NCBI RefSeq assembly: GCF_031755915.1
Contig: NC_083379.1
Location: forward strand, 26,660,001 to 26,724,000
DNA: 64,000 nucleotides
Direction: 5' to 3'
From: Ziziphus jujuba
Lineage: Eukaryota > Streptophyta > Magnoliopsida > Rosales > Rhamnaceae
Below, piece by piece: positions 1 to 11,450 of the stretch. Position 1 is the first letter of the stretch. Each line of letters starts with the position of its first letter. Under the pieces are notes generated by a model that saw only the letters and a program-made list of their open reading frames with translations, was not told the origin of the DNA and did no database searches. Both the position numbers and the translations under genes were made by a program.

Positions 1-14
1 CTAGGTTCATATCA
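1..14 (+). repeat. 3' terminus of a CRM-like LTR (truncated by window edge)
   Basis: The first 14 bases match the conserved 3' end of the family A/B LTRs (ctaggttcgtatca elsewhere) with one G-to-A change. An LTR in plus orientation therefore probably ends here, and base 15 begins its flank. The call rests on 14 bases and on the same end being seen in more than eight other places in the window. Confidence 0.55.
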
Positions 15-1100
15 GAACTGTGCTAAGTTGCATTAATTGATTGTAAGAGTAAATTCAACAATCACTAATGATGTGTAAGAGTAAATTTAACAATAACATT
101 TAATCGGTTTAGTTTTTGAATGGAAAATTTTGATTAGTAGGTTATTCAACAGAAAATCAATTTTGGCATTTTGAAAAGCATCCAACTATTGGTTGGTCAA
201 TTTTGGTTATTCTGTTATTTTTTTATTGGTTCAGTTAATTATTGGCTTAGAAAAACCAATATAGACAACAACCGCCTACATTTTGATTAGTTTATCAGGA
301 TAGCAACCTATATAAATTTCATTCAAATAACATTAATGGCATAGTCATTATTTTTTTATATAAATATTTTAATTTGATTTCTCTAACCCATATAATGAAA
401 AACTATATATATAGAAAGAGAGAAAAGGAGGGAATATTTTACCTTTAAATATAATGCATTTTTCTTTTATGAAAAAGTGGACTTATTAAAGTGGTATTAC
501 TTGATACATGATTAAAAATAAAAATCCTTTTGGAATAGGACTTAACATGTCATTTTTATAGCCAATATTGCACGTATACATTTACAAACATATATATTAG
601 TAATATATACACTTAAACACAAATATATACATGTTAGATTTGGTGATTCGAATATTAATTGGTCCAAGCGAAAAGCTTGAGGTGCAACCCATTTGGTTAA
701 ATTTATTTTGTAGAATTTTTTGGGGCTCTATGGTGGTAGCGTAGGTTGACGGTCGTTGATGATTCAAATTTAAATTGGTCCGACCTAAAAAGCTTGTGGT
801 GCAATCCATTTGGTGAATTTTTTTTGTGGATTTTTTTGGGGCTTTGTGGTGGTAGCGGAGTTTGAAAGCCGATAAGCCCAAGACCGTACTATATATTTAA
901 TAATAATTTTATATGTGAAAAAATGCTGGTTAAAATTTGCATTTGATTAATTAGATTAACCACTTCTATAGCATTAATACTATTTTAGTAAATTAACAAA
1001 GTCAATTAATACTATTGTTGAAAGTCCATATTATATATAAAAAAAAAATTATATTAATTTATTTATCATATAAAATATAAAATTTTTACTTTTAATTTTG
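15..1100. other. AT-rich intergenic DNA without recognisable genes
   Basis: This stretch is AT-rich and shows none of the Athila or CRM-like sequences that fill the rest of the window. Apart from a local tandem duplication at 645-876 I see no coding potential. The small open frames here are broken and have no recognisable motif. It is probably ordinary host intergenic or promoter-side DNA upstream of the pyrimidine-rich segment at 1100-1450. Confidence 0.5.
645..876. repeat. Imperfect tandem duplication, two units of about 116 bp
   Basis: Unit 1 (645-760) and unit 2 (761-876) share a run of matching blocks: gattc, aattggtcc, aaagctt, ggtgcaa, ccatttggt, ttttttggggct and tggtggtagcg. The units differ by scattered substitutions and short gaps. 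No coding function is apparent. It could be a fragment of a local satellite or the interior of a small non-autonomous element. Confidence 0.65.
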
Positions 1101-1620
1101 GGTTGTGCCAAATAAATGAAATTAGCTGCCCTTCCCCTCCTCCCTTCTAGTTAAAACAACATTTTTATTTCTCTTTTCCTTTTCCCCCCCTCTATTTCTC
1201 CGTCACCCCCACCCTATGCAACTCGACATTTCTTGGAGCTCTTCTTCTGCATTAACTCGTTATCCACCATATTTCCTTCTAAGAAACCTTCTTCTTCTTC
1301 TTTTTCAGGACGAGAACCAAGCTCTGTGCTTGTGCCTATGCTTGAGAACTCGATGCCAACGACGAAGATGGTTCAGGGTTTTCTAGGGTTATGGTCATCG
1401 TCACGCTCGACGGTGATGTGACAACCCTAGATCTTGCTGCTCCGATTACGGGTCTAGCCATGGTCACTGGATTACCCAAAACCCGGATGTGATAAATCTG
1501 AATTTTTTTTAAGGTCTGAAAGATTGTTGGGAATTTTTTATTTTTTTGGCTGATTGGCTTTTGGAAAATTTGGGGATTATTTGCAATCACTGATGGCAGA
1601 GGTAGTGTTTATTCATGTTA
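1100..1620 (+). other. Pyrimidine-rich, 5'UTR/first-exon-like segment with a 62-aa open frame
   Basis: The AT-rich background changes here to a C/T-rich stretch (about 1130-1320) followed by balanced sequence with an open frame at 1233-1421. Its product is rich in Ser and Pro and I do not recognise it. Shortly before the stop codon lie telo-box-like repeats (agggttttctagggtta, about 1375-1391), often found in leaders of plant housekeeping genes. T-rich, intron-like sequence follows. This looks like the start of a host transcription unit, but neither a TATA box nor a protein family could be established. It may be a non-coding leader. Confidence 0.3.
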
Positions 1621-3717
1621 TGAAATGTGCCTTCTAATAAGGTTTACATTGGTAATAACCCTTCTATTTATCTTCTTTTAGATTGTGTTGTTAGCTCTGT
1701 TTTACATAATAAGCATGTTTTAAATTTTGTGCGATTTATGTTTATCTACTACTTGCTTATCAAGCTTGATTTCTATTTGTTTCTTTTATGGTTGTTTTGA
1801 TATTCCGAGTTACTTGAATAACTAATTCTTTTCATTATTATTTTTTTAGTGGCTATGGTGAATGCTTAATGCTATACTTGCAGTGCAAACCTGAAAGGCT
1901 CAATCGTTGACAATTTACATGAATCTTGTTCATAGGAACATTTATATGTTCATATCAATTCCTTGCATTAAAGTCTCTAGTTATATGAATTATGAATGTA
2001 AGGTGGATTGGTTCATGTAATAGGAACAATGTGTCCTTTGTTGCAAATAATGAGTTAAGGCTTATGAACAAGTTATATTGATTGTCTTGTTGAAAGTTAT
2101 GTGACAAGACGTTTTTTAATATATGATCTGTAATTTTCTTATCAATTTCCCTAAATCTTCACGCACTGTACAAATTTATGAATAATTATTATATTTCCTT
2201 TTCAAAAAATAGCATATAATGATGAAGTAGAATCTAATATTCTATTTCAAAAATGATATATCAGAATGAAACTTTACCATGTTATGGCTTGAATACTTTT
2301 GGATCGTGATGCACTATAATAGTGTTGAATTCTATAAACTGTCTACATGTGTGTGAATTCATATATTTAGTGGAAATATCACAGTGATTTTTCTAGTCTT
2401 GATAAAAGGATGATGATATATGGAGTTGATAAAATTCTTTGTTGACTTATTGGAATCTGTAGGTAGTTTAAGCTTTATATGCTCCTTTTTCTCTTCTCAT
2501 ATGTTTCATTTCTCATGTAGAATTGATTTTTGCATTTGGAAAAGATACTTGGATATATGCAAGAAAAGAGAAGGACTTTCATATATTAGCGGTCTACTTT
2601 GAATAACCTATATGTGTTTTGATTTTTGGTGAATTCTATTTCTGCTTGTCTTGGTTTTTGGTATATTTATTGCTTCAAGGAATCATGCTGTTCTTTGTAT
2701 ATTCACAATTTTATATTATGAATTTGAAGTGAAAGATTTAAATAATGACATTTATTGAGAATATATTAGATTAGTAGTTAGTTATATGCAACCAGTTTGC
2801 AGTTTTCTTAATGAAATTTGTGTGGTATCTATTAGAAGCTCCTTCTTTAATTTCGAAAACGTAGTTACGAAGGATTTACTTTTCTTGGAAAAAAAATTAC
2901 TTTCTTTCTGGATTTCTAGTGTACTATGTAAAAACTATATCATAGTACCTTAATTTATTAGCTTTTTCTAATGTGTTTTATGAGAATGGTGATTTCTAAT
3001 TTGTTCCTTTTTTTCTAATTTTTTTCACTGATATATAAAATTTTAAATGTTTTTGTTTATCTTTTACTGCTTCTTATTGCTCATAATTTGAATTATCTAT
3101 ATATCCTTTTAACTTTTATTGCTTCTTATCGATCATAACTTTGAAACAAGCTTAAGTTTTTCTTATGTGTATAATTTTGTTAAAGTGTGAATTGACAGGC
3201 CTAAGACTAATTTTAATGGGATGCATAGACAATTATCCCTAAATCTCTTTTGAGTGTGAATGCTGCCTTTGCATAAAGGTAAATTCAGCACAAAGTAGAA
3301 GCTAAGAAAAAAGAAATTCCTCATAAAGCTGTTGGGCAAGGCTTAGGAAGATTCCATTCTTGCATAATGGCTAGAAGTATGTAACTTTTTACCCACATGA
3401 AAGCATTTATCATCGTATTTTTATGGTAATTCGCATTAGATTTTGCTTCAATTTGGCATAGTTGAGTGGGTGTAAATTGCAAGCATTTGCAAGATGAATA
3501 TTGTCAAGTATGATGCAATAAAGAAAATTTATGTTCTTAAGATAATCAAAATGAATGATCTTGATAGTTTAGAATGTCCTATCTAAAAACCATTTCAATT
3601 TTCTATGATTTTATTCAAAGTACAAATTGAAGTTCACTTGATATGGAAATTTGTTAAGGTTATTATAGTTTGAATAAGATGTATTTTTTGTTAATTTATA
3701 ATAAAACTTATGGTATC
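1621..3717 (+). other. Unique, intron-like AT-rich DNA with one candidate small exon near 3289-3376
   Basis: This is T-rich sequence on the plus strand without LTR-element similarity, resembling plant introns. One place looks exon-like: an AG at 3287-3288, an 88-nt stretch open in one frame that reads KKKEIPHKAVGQGLGRF, and a GTATGT donor at 3377. Another possible acceptor, ttgacag, ends near 3199. The other short open frames, including 2420-2602, have hydrophobic, low-complexity products and look spurious. The stretch ends abruptly at an Athila LTR. Gene identity is unknown and the exon call is weak. Confidence 0.25.
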
Positions 3718-5408
3718 TGATGTGAAAAATCAACTCGCAAGTGCATGAATCGTTTTCAAGTAATAAAGTGAAAAAATAGGGTTGTTGTATCCAAGGGATT
3801 AAAAATTAAGTACTAAAGATAATTAGGTTTTGGTAATATTTGAAAAAAAAAACTAAATTAAATAAAAGCAAGCGATAAAAATTAAATCATTTCAAGTAAA
3901 AGAGTGAATTTAATAATTATAAATACTAAGGCATTTGATTTCACCACTAAATATTCCAATTTAATTATGTGAATTTCAAAAACTAATAATTTTGTTAATC
4001 ACAAAATTATCAAAAGTAGTTTCCACTCACAATTAATAATATTCACATAACCTAATTCAATCCTTTTGGCCTATAAATTAAATCATGCAAATTCGTTAAG
4101 CATAAATTAAGCAAATAAAATGGCATGAGACATAACTATTTTCCAATCAATTATGCATTCATGTAAATCACTGGAGATCCATAATATTATCCTTTTCCAA
4201 GCTCAAATATTATTAAAATCATTCATTCATTCCGGCCTATGAAAGCATTAAGCATACCAATGATTTATTAACAAAACATATTACTAATTAAATAAAACTC
4301 AACATATATTAAAATAATTAAACCTTCATAGTTAGGGCTACATCATAGCCTTAGCTATGAAAATTAGTTCATGGAAAAAATAAATTCAACATTCATAATT
4401 ATTAAAAATAATAAGGTTCACAATTAAAGAGAAAAGAGAAGAAAATAAAAACTATTGCAAAAATCCTCCTCCAAAAGCTCTCCAAGTTATAGCCTTCTTC
4501 TCCAAGCAAGCCCATGTCTCTATGCCTCCTTCAAGCTCTTCAATTGATCTCCCAAAATTCTAAAACTTTAAAATCCTAGAACCCTTAAGAGAAACTTAGA
4601 AACTCCCAAAATTTGGTTTGTTTCTATTTAAGCCTCCTAAAAGCTTTTAATTAACTCTCTAAACTGGTATATCTCCCTTCAATGTGGTGGGGGCTATGTA
4701 TATAGGACCTTGAGAACCTTTTTCTCTCTTTATTTTCAATGTGGGAGTCTTAAAAGATATCTTTTTTAGGCCATGAAAAGGGTTGGACAAATTTCATGTG
4801 TAAAAAGGAAAGTTGATATTACTTGCTCTCTACTACTTTCCTTTTATCTAATTCCTCCTAAAAAAATAGTTAGTTAGTCTAATTTACCCTTAATGAAGCA
4901 TGTAACATGACATGTGCCTCATTATAAATTAACGAATTATTGCCACTTATCTTTATCTTGATCCTCAAATTGCCTTGATTCTCTCTTTTAATCAATGGTG
5001 GAGATTTAACTAGAATATTCCTTTTTATAAATTCCAAACTTTAAACGACGATAACTCTTTGCTCGCACCTCGAAATCCAAAAATAACGAGACAATTGAAA
5101 TTCTCAGATCGTGATTATTCATACGACATCCACTTCCATCATGAAATTCCTGATAGAATCTTTATGGAATCTTTAAGGTATCTTTTTGGAATCTTTTTAA
5201 TGCTTAGTCCGTTCGAGCTCAAATCTTGCTTCCCACCATAATTTGACCCAAGGAATCCATTTTTATGGTTGTTTTCTTAAAATTCTTCCTCTTTGACCTA
5301 GATTAAGAAAAATACATAATTAAGTATCTTTCCATAACAAATTAGCACAAACTAACAAATATTAAGTTATAAATATGGCATAAAATCATCAATATTTTAG
5401 ACCTAACA
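3718..5408 (-). mobile_element. Athila-type LTR (minus orientation), near full length
   Basis: In plus-strand reading it begins tgatgtgaaaaatcaactcg and ends ttttagacctaaca, the reverse of the TGTTAGGTCT...CACATCA ends seen in the two solo LTRs at 37846-39587 and 43437-45177. At 1691 bp it is about 50 bp shorter than those. It includes the TATA-type stretch near 4697-4704. The left flank is host-like DNA and the right flank is a truncated CRM-like LTR. The 5-bp flanks (gtatc and ggtaa) do not match, so it is not a clean insertion and one side has been lost or recombined. Confidence 0.85.
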
Positions 5409-6173
5409 GGTAAGAACCTTGGTATAGTGAAGAATCCATAATAGGGTGCGGAATGATCTATTGATTAGTCGACTTTGAACTCCATAAGGAAAACTTGAAA
5501 AAGTTCGATATAGTTCTTAGAGAACCAAGAGAATCACTCTCACTTTGAATCAAAATTGTAATCTCCTCTTTATTCATGACTTATGTGCTTTTAAATAGGC
5601 AAAATAAATTATAAAGCTTTCCTAAATTTGCTAAAAGTAAAGGTGGAATAATAATGGATGAAAATTAGGTTTAGGAAACCTAATTTTTATAGGTTTAGGA
5701 AACCTAATTTAGCTCCTAGTTTCCTATTTGAATGGTCTTTAATTCTTTGACCAATTCAACTCTAATAAAATTAGAAAAGTAATTAAAAAACCCAATAAAA
5801 ACTAAATTAGGAAAGTAAATAGGCAACATGCCAAAATCCAATCAAAACATAAATAAAAATTAATATTTTCCTAACTATAAAATTTGGCCAAGCTTAGTTG
5901 GATGCCATGTCACCATATGATGGCACATCACCATGTTGTAGAAGTCCATGCGTTAAACTCTCTTTCACATTGGCATCCACCATCCCAATCATATGGACCA
6001 ATGTTAGTTCATCTTCACTAATGAACTTGCTTCCTTGGGTTATAAACACCTCTTTGATTAAACCATTAAGTGTCTATTTCAATCTCTTTGCTCGTGCTCG
6101 GGTTATCGGTCCTGTAGACATTTGAAATGGATCTAGGCTCCATCTTGAAGGGCTCTTGGTTATGTCCTCATCA
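5409..6173 (-). mobile_element. CRM-like family A LTR fragment (A3), missing its 3' end
   Basis: The sequence matches family A LTRs from the ggtaagaaccttggtatag block to the terminal gtcctcatca. About 120 bp are missing at the left, where tgatacgaacc would be expected. It carries two units of the 24-bp LTR repeat near 5662-5712. In the minus frame it encodes the LTR-borne polyprotein tail, visible as degraded sequence at 5898-6170. The left side abuts a whole Athila LTR and the right side abuts a second, partial Athila LTR. The right flank cttgg is consistent with insertion into an Athila LTR, whose normal sequence there is ggaccttgg. Confidence 0.85.
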
Positions 6174-6837
6174 CTTGGGAACCTTTTTCTCTCTTTATTT
6201 TCAATGTGGAAGTCTTTGAAGATACCTTTTTTAGGCCATCAAGAAGGTTGAACGAATTTCATGTGTAAAAAAGAAACTTGATATTACTTGCTCTCTACTA
6301 CTCTCCTTTTCACTAATTCCTTCTAAAAAAATAGTTAATTAGTCTAATTTACCCTTAACGAAAGCATGTAACATGACATATGCCTCATTAATGATAAATT
6401 AACCAATTATCTCCACTTGTCCTAATCTTGGACCATTGGATTGCCTTGATTCCCTCTATTAATCAATGGTGGATATTTAACTAGAAATATTTCTTTGTAT
6501 AAATTCCAAACTTTAAATGATGATATCTTTTTGCTCCCACCTCGAAATCCAAAACTAAAGTGATATTTAAAATCGTCAGATTGTGAGGATTTATATGACA
6601 TCCACTTCCACCATGAAATTCCTGACATAATCTTTATGGAATCTTCTTGGAGTCTTTTCAATGCTTGATCCATTCGAGCTCAATCTTGCTTCCCATCATA
6701 ATTTGACTTCAGCAATGCATTTTTTATGGTTGTTTGCTTAAAATTCTTCTTCTTTCACCTAGATTAAGAAAAATGCATAGCTAAGTATCTTTTCATAACA
6801 AATTAACACAAACTAACAAATATTAAGCTATAAATAT
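6174..6837 (-). mobile_element. Athila LTR, left portion (probably Ath-1 3' LTR), split by B1
   Basis: This matches the U3-side half of the Athila LTR in minus orientation, starting at gggaacctttttctctc and running to ctataaatat. It resumes after B1 at 19474 and ends in agacctaaca at 19510, followed by an Athila polypurine tract. The join across B1 is supported by the duplicated target (aatat at 6833-6837, aatac at 19474-19478). The part that should lie left of 6174 is replaced by the A3 LTR. Confidence 0.85.
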
Positions 6838-9800
6838 TGATACGAACCTAGCACGACCTGCTCCTAAACCTGTATTATATTAGCCCGGATCTAATTATGT
6901 TCAAGTTCTTATGGTCACCTTGACCCCTAACCAACCTGTGATTAGAAACCTTGGTATATAATAAAGACGCCACAATAGGTGATGAAAATCCAATTGACAA
7001 GTCAAAACTAAAACACTCATTCACTAATAATTTTCTGTATATTATCAAAGTTTTGTTCTTCCTAAAAAACAAGCCCTTATATAGGCTAAAAGAAACAATA
7101 AATAATAAGTAACTTTCCTAAACTTATTTGTCCAGCAAATATGTAACACCCGTCCCGAACCATGTCGGAATTTTTGCACGTTGACCGAGGTTGACCGTTG
7201 ACCGTTGACCTTTGACCAAGGGGTCAAAAGTTGACTTTTTGACCTGGTTGGAATTCTAGGTTGACTGAGGTACCGTTACGAAGTACACGTTGGCATGAGT
7301 TCGTAGACTGGTAGCACGTTGAAAACGGAGCTACGGTTTGAAAGTTATGAGCAAAACAAGTTGAGATCCAAACTGTCCAAGGGGTGCCGGAGTTGACTCT
7401 TTATTCATGCAAGGTTGAGTTTTGACTCATGCATGGTTGTGACGTGCTTGTCGATACGAGTCCGTAGACTAGCGGCACGTCCGATTTGGACATGTGGTTT
7501 GAAAGTTATCGACCTGTAAAGTTTTTCAAATACTGTATTATTTTAATATTATTTTTAAACGTATAACGATGTGCCACGTGTGACTTACTGAAGGTGACCA
7601 TGTGTCAGCATGGTGAAATGCCACATGTCAGCCATGTTTAAAAATCAAATTATTTTTATTATTATTTTAAATAATAATATTTTTATTTAATTAATTTGAA
7701 TTTATTTGTTTTATTTTCCCTTTTCTTTTTCTTTTTCTTTTCTTTTCCCCACGTGGGAAAACACCATTTCTTTTTTTCTTTTTCTTTTTCTTTTTTCCTT
7801 CTCTTCCCCGACCCATCAACAAAAAAACGCAGAATTTCTCTTCTCCCTTTCTCTCTCATTTGACTCTCTCACCCTCTCCCTGTTTGACCGGTGTTTCGCC
7901 GGATTTCAATCCCCAGAATGCTACACGCGCCGGCCACCGGTGTAGCCCGCCACCTCGCGACCTCGGCCACCAAGTTTCCCGACCAGCCGCCGCCGGACGC
8001 GCCCAGATCGGGCCGGCGAAGTTGCGGCGGCGAGGTGAAATTTTTACGGCGATTCTCGCCATTTCCGACCAACCCAGCCTGTCCCATACCTCTATCCCTC
8101 CATTTTTGACCCCTCTGAGTCCATTTCCGGGGTTAGATTGCCCAAAATCCCCACCGTTTGAAAGATCCCTCAAGATCAAAACCGGCCGAAACTTTCCGAC
8201 CAAATTCCAGCCACCTCCGGCGGAATTGGGGTCGATGGAGACCGGATTGGTGATCCTCGTCCCATGAGCTTCGGTTCGGTATATTATTCGCCTATTTTGG
8301 TTAAAGTTTGTGTTTGACCCCCGGGTACCGGGTATTATCTATCCGATTAAAATATTAATTTATTTGACTGTCTGTGAATTTTGTTCTAGGAGCACCGGTG
8401 AGTCGTAGAATTGATCCCGTGGTGGATCATGGGTTAATTGCGTCCTCCAGGTGAGTGACCCATCTTTAAAAATATTTTTGGGGTAATTAATTGTATTTAT
8501 GTGGTATTAAATTGATATCTGTAATTTGTGCTCATGTGGTGTATTTTAAATACAATCGGGAAAAATATTATTTTATATATATAATTACCCATTGGTTCTA
8601 AATGAAATTTTGGGATCATTAGAAATTCCCGATTATTATTTTATTGTGGTTTAATTTATTATTATACATGAGCAAAGTGGATTTCGGTATTAATTGTACG
8701 TGATTTTAAGTAATAATTTCCGGGCATAATTGGGTTAAATATTTTACGAAAATATTTGTTTAAATTTTATAAATTATGCCCGAGGTATTTTTATGGTTGC
8801 ATCTCGTACTTCGAAAAAATTGTGGTTTGTTGGTTATCAATGTTTCGTACCGGGTTATTGAATAAAAATATGTGGGATGGTGTTTTGTGAAAATTTGGTA
8901 TACTTCCCACGGTAATTTTGGAAAACGGTACGGTTGGTTATTTATGTTTATTTTTAGACGCACTCATACAGTATTGGTGTTCTGGTGTATGGTGTATGGA
9001 CACGTGGTAGCACGCGGTTATTATGTGGTTTAGCGTGCAGTTATTACTTCACCCGTGAGTTGCCATTGGACCGTGGGCAGGCAAGGTTATTGTTGTGCAC
9101 AGCCGCCTCCCTCCTTGGCCGGGTTGATGGTTTTAGCAGCGGTACTGTCGGGACGCCGAAGTGACCGTTGCAGGTTTCTCTCTTTAACCCCCCCCCGCCA
9201 GTCGGTGCTCAGGACGCTGGGTATTGGAGGGCATCACCGGTATATGGTGTGGTGCGTCGGTGTAAATTGCAAATAATGTTTTAAACCCCAAAGGTGTTCT
9301 AAAATGATTTATTATAAATTATTGCAGTTTATTTATATTTGGAGTATTTATTTGTTTATTTGTTGTTCATTAATTCGTTTGGTTCCTTGGTTTTTTTGGG
9401 AAGTACGTACAAGGGTTTTGTGAAAATGTTTTAAAAGGGAAACTTTTCCAACTGAGAGAATTGTAAGGGTTTTGAGAGAAATTATTATTTTCCAATTAAT
9501 TATTATCTATCTACTGTATTACCGTAGTATTATATTGTATAGTAGATAGGGTCACTCACGGAGATGATTAGCATCTCACACTCTTAAATTCCGTTCCCCT
9601 AGGTCCAGGTTGGAGACGTTGACTGTCCGGGGCGAGCCCAACGTCTCAGTTCGTTGCCGAAGGTTCAAGCACTTTTTCTTCCCTTTTTCCTCTTGAACTT
9701 GTATTGTTTCTTTATCTGTCATTTTTTTTAAATTCCACATTTGTTGATAATGCTCTGTATACTGTATTGGACGTGTAGTTGTTTTATGCACTGAGTTGCT

Positions 9801-10340
9801 GCTGTTGTTTCTTTAAAGTGCTGCAATTTATGGAACAATTTGTAGTATCGTGGGAGGAATAAGGGGATGTTTTTTTGAAGTGTGTTTTCAGTGCAGGTAA
9901 ATTTGTGGTAAGTAAATCCCTTAGGGGAGGTGCTGCCGGATTTTCCGTTTAAAGGTTCGGTGGTACTTCCCTGGGATCAGGGCTGTCTAGGGTTCCGGAG
10001 AAGGAATTCTGGACGGGTCCTGACAAAATAAATAAATAAATAAATAAAAACTAAAAAGTAGTGGAAGTTTCCTACAACAAAAAGTAAAAACAAATTAGGA
10101 AACTAAAATACTAGCTTTTTGACTAAGTTGACTTTGACCAATCTTGGACCAATTTGAATGCCAAATCAGCTTCAATATGTTTTGTAGGATGCCAAATAAG
10201 CTAAATATGAAGTCCCACACGTTTCCCATGCCTAGAAGAGGAAGAAAAAGCCAACTCAGCAAAATACAATAAAGCCAGCACAAATTACAATAAAAAAGGC
10301 CAAATTTGAAGCTGTCCGTAGAACCCCTTTTTGAATGCCT
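6838..10340 (-). repeat. B1 3' LTR, truncated and interrupted
   Basis: LTR sequence occupies 6838-7141 and 10026-10340, with the Tekay-like solo LTR between. A TATA-like tatata lies in ccttatataggc near 7076-7081. At about 10340 the LTR stops at tttgaatgcctt and is followed by cggggaacctcttc, which is integrase C-terminal sequence. The first part of the LTR (encoding the polyprotein tail) and the PPT are therefore deleted. Confidence 0.8.
7142..10025 (+). mobile_element. Solo LTR of a Tekay/Del-like Ty3/gypsy element, 2.88 kb
   Basis: It starts TGTAACACCCGTCCCG and ends GGACGGGTCCTGACA, which are TG...CA ends with an imperfect terminal inverted repeat. It is flanked by aaata at 7137-7141 and 10026-10030. 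The empty site is visible in sister B LTRs (near 18830 and 35015), where ccagcaaata runs straight on into aataaaaac, confirming the boundaries. There is no coding domain, PBS or PPT inside. Inside are repeated ttgacc motifs (7180-7255), a pyrimidine-rich tract (7706-7800), a GC-rich block (7850-8270) and a run of C (9188-9198). Open frames in the GC-rich block overlap on both strands and look fortuitous. Assignment to Tekay/Del rests on the TGTAACACCC start and LTR length and is tentative. Confidence 0.8.
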
Positions 10341-10665
10341 TCGGGGAACCTCTTCTTTCTTGAGTGTAGCAAAACCAAATCTCCTGGGTCAAACACCTTC
10401 ACAACAAATTCTAGAAATACAAATTCATCACACTTTTAATATTAGCAAATAATATCTCCCAAATTCTTAAATTTCCACTAAGTAAAGCTTTTAATAATAC
10501 AGATAAATTTCTATATAACAAAAATATTTTGAAATTAGCATCTTTATAATTCATAACCAGCAATGGTTTCTTACCCAAGATAGCCTTATTAACATCCCCA
10601 AAACTCAAATAAAAATTTTTACTTTTTCTTTCTTTCCTTTCTTTTCCTTTTTCTCTCTCGGACAC
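10341..10665 (-). pseudogene. pol: B1 pol remnant: RT tail fused to integrase C-terminal segment
   Basis: In minus orientation this encodes a degraded piece of RT (GNLRIWEILFANIK, corresponding to [14 protein letters not shown] elsewhere). It then reads FVFLEFVVK and joins VFDPGDLV and the basic SRKKRFP motif of the integrase C-terminal domain. RNase H and the integrase zinc and catalytic domains are absent. The same junction occurs in B3, A2, A4 and A6. Upstream, the RT remnant follows a degraded KKPLLVMNYKD linker, so the RT palm is also missing. No function is expected. Confidence 0.8.
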
Positions 10666-10697
10666 ACTCTTTTTATCATCACTTCCGGCTTTTTCTC

Positions 10698-11450
10698 TTA
10701 ATTTCTACTTTCGGTTTTGTCTTTGTCTTTCCCCTCACTATTGAGTTTAGAATACTTACCTTGGACAACAAGTTCGGTCTTGACCTCATGGGTAGGTGGA
10801 TTAACCATTGGTGCCGTACTAGCTTTCTCTTTGAGCTTTTCGGCTTCCCTCCTTTGTTGCATTCGAAGTTGGTCTCTAAATACCTCCTTTAGAGTTAATG
10901 GCTCCAGCTTGACCTTCTTCCCATTAAATTTAAATACAATGGAATTCTCTCTCCCATAGTGTATGGCATTCTTATCAAATCCCCATGGCCTCTCCAATAA
11001 AATATGACTAACATGCATAGGTACAACATGACACAATACAACATCCACATATTTATCTATATTAAATTTTACCTTGGCTTGTTTATTCACTTTTATTTCA
11101 CCACTATCATTAAGCCATTGTAATCTATAAGGTTCTGGATGTTTAATAGTGGTTAAGCCTAATTTATCAACTACAAGATTACTAATTACTTTTGTACAAC
11201 TTCCACTATCAATAATCATACTACAAATTTGACCTTGGATTTCACTTCGGGTGTGGAAGATGTTCTCTCTTTGAATTTCATCCTCATCTTTGTATGCAGC
11301 CAGCACTCTCCTAGAAACCAAGCTTAATTCAGCATGAGAGGCATTCAAAGTTTCAGCCTCACCTTCAAGCTCTTCCTTCTCCTCTTGCACGGTTTCACAT
11401 TCATTTTCTTCATTTTTCGACTTTAGCTCACCATTGCCTTTTAACACCAT
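10698..11450 (-). CDS. B1 retropepsin-like aspartic protease region (part of gag-pol)
   Basis: This is an open frame of 250 residues beginning in the acidic linker after the zinc knuckle. The protease active-site region reads CSMIIDSGSCTKVIS, with the catalytic D-S-G triplet near residue 82. It is followed by the conserved KLGLTTIKHPEPYRLQWL and the flap-side HILLERPWGFD (usually LLGRPWQFD). It would have cleaved the Gag-Pol polyprotein in the virus-like particle. Downstream is a Lys/Glu-rich linker. The ATG used here is internal to the original polyprotein, so this is a fragment and not a stand-alone gene. Confidence 0.8.
   Translation of the reverse strand: MVLKGNGELKSKNEENECETVQEEKEELEGEAETLNASHAELSLVSRRVLAAYKDEDEIQRENIFHTRSEIQGQICSMIIDSGSCTKVISNLVVDKLGLTTIKHPEPYRLQWLNDSGEIKVNKQAKVKFNIDKYVDVVLCHVVPMHVSHILLERPWGFDKNAIHYGRENSIVFKFNGKKVKLEPLTLKEVFRDQLRMQQRREAEKLKEKASTAPMVNPPTHEVKTELVVQGKYSKLNSEGKDKDKTESRN

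Noticed and set aside
597..881. 94-residue frame on the minus strand
   Set aside because: It spans the tandem duplication, so its internal repeat is explained by DNA duplication. No motif or codon bias supports a gene.
2420..2602. 60-residue frame in the host-like region
   Set aside because: It is Phe/Ser-rich and short, in T-rich intron-like sequence. It has no splice context or recognisable domain.
7856..8267. Overlapping open frames of up to 135 residues on both strands in a GC-rich block
   Set aside because: They lie inside the Tekay-like solo LTR, overlap each other in several frames and show only low-complexity Pro/Arg/Gly composition. The GC-rich base content explains them.
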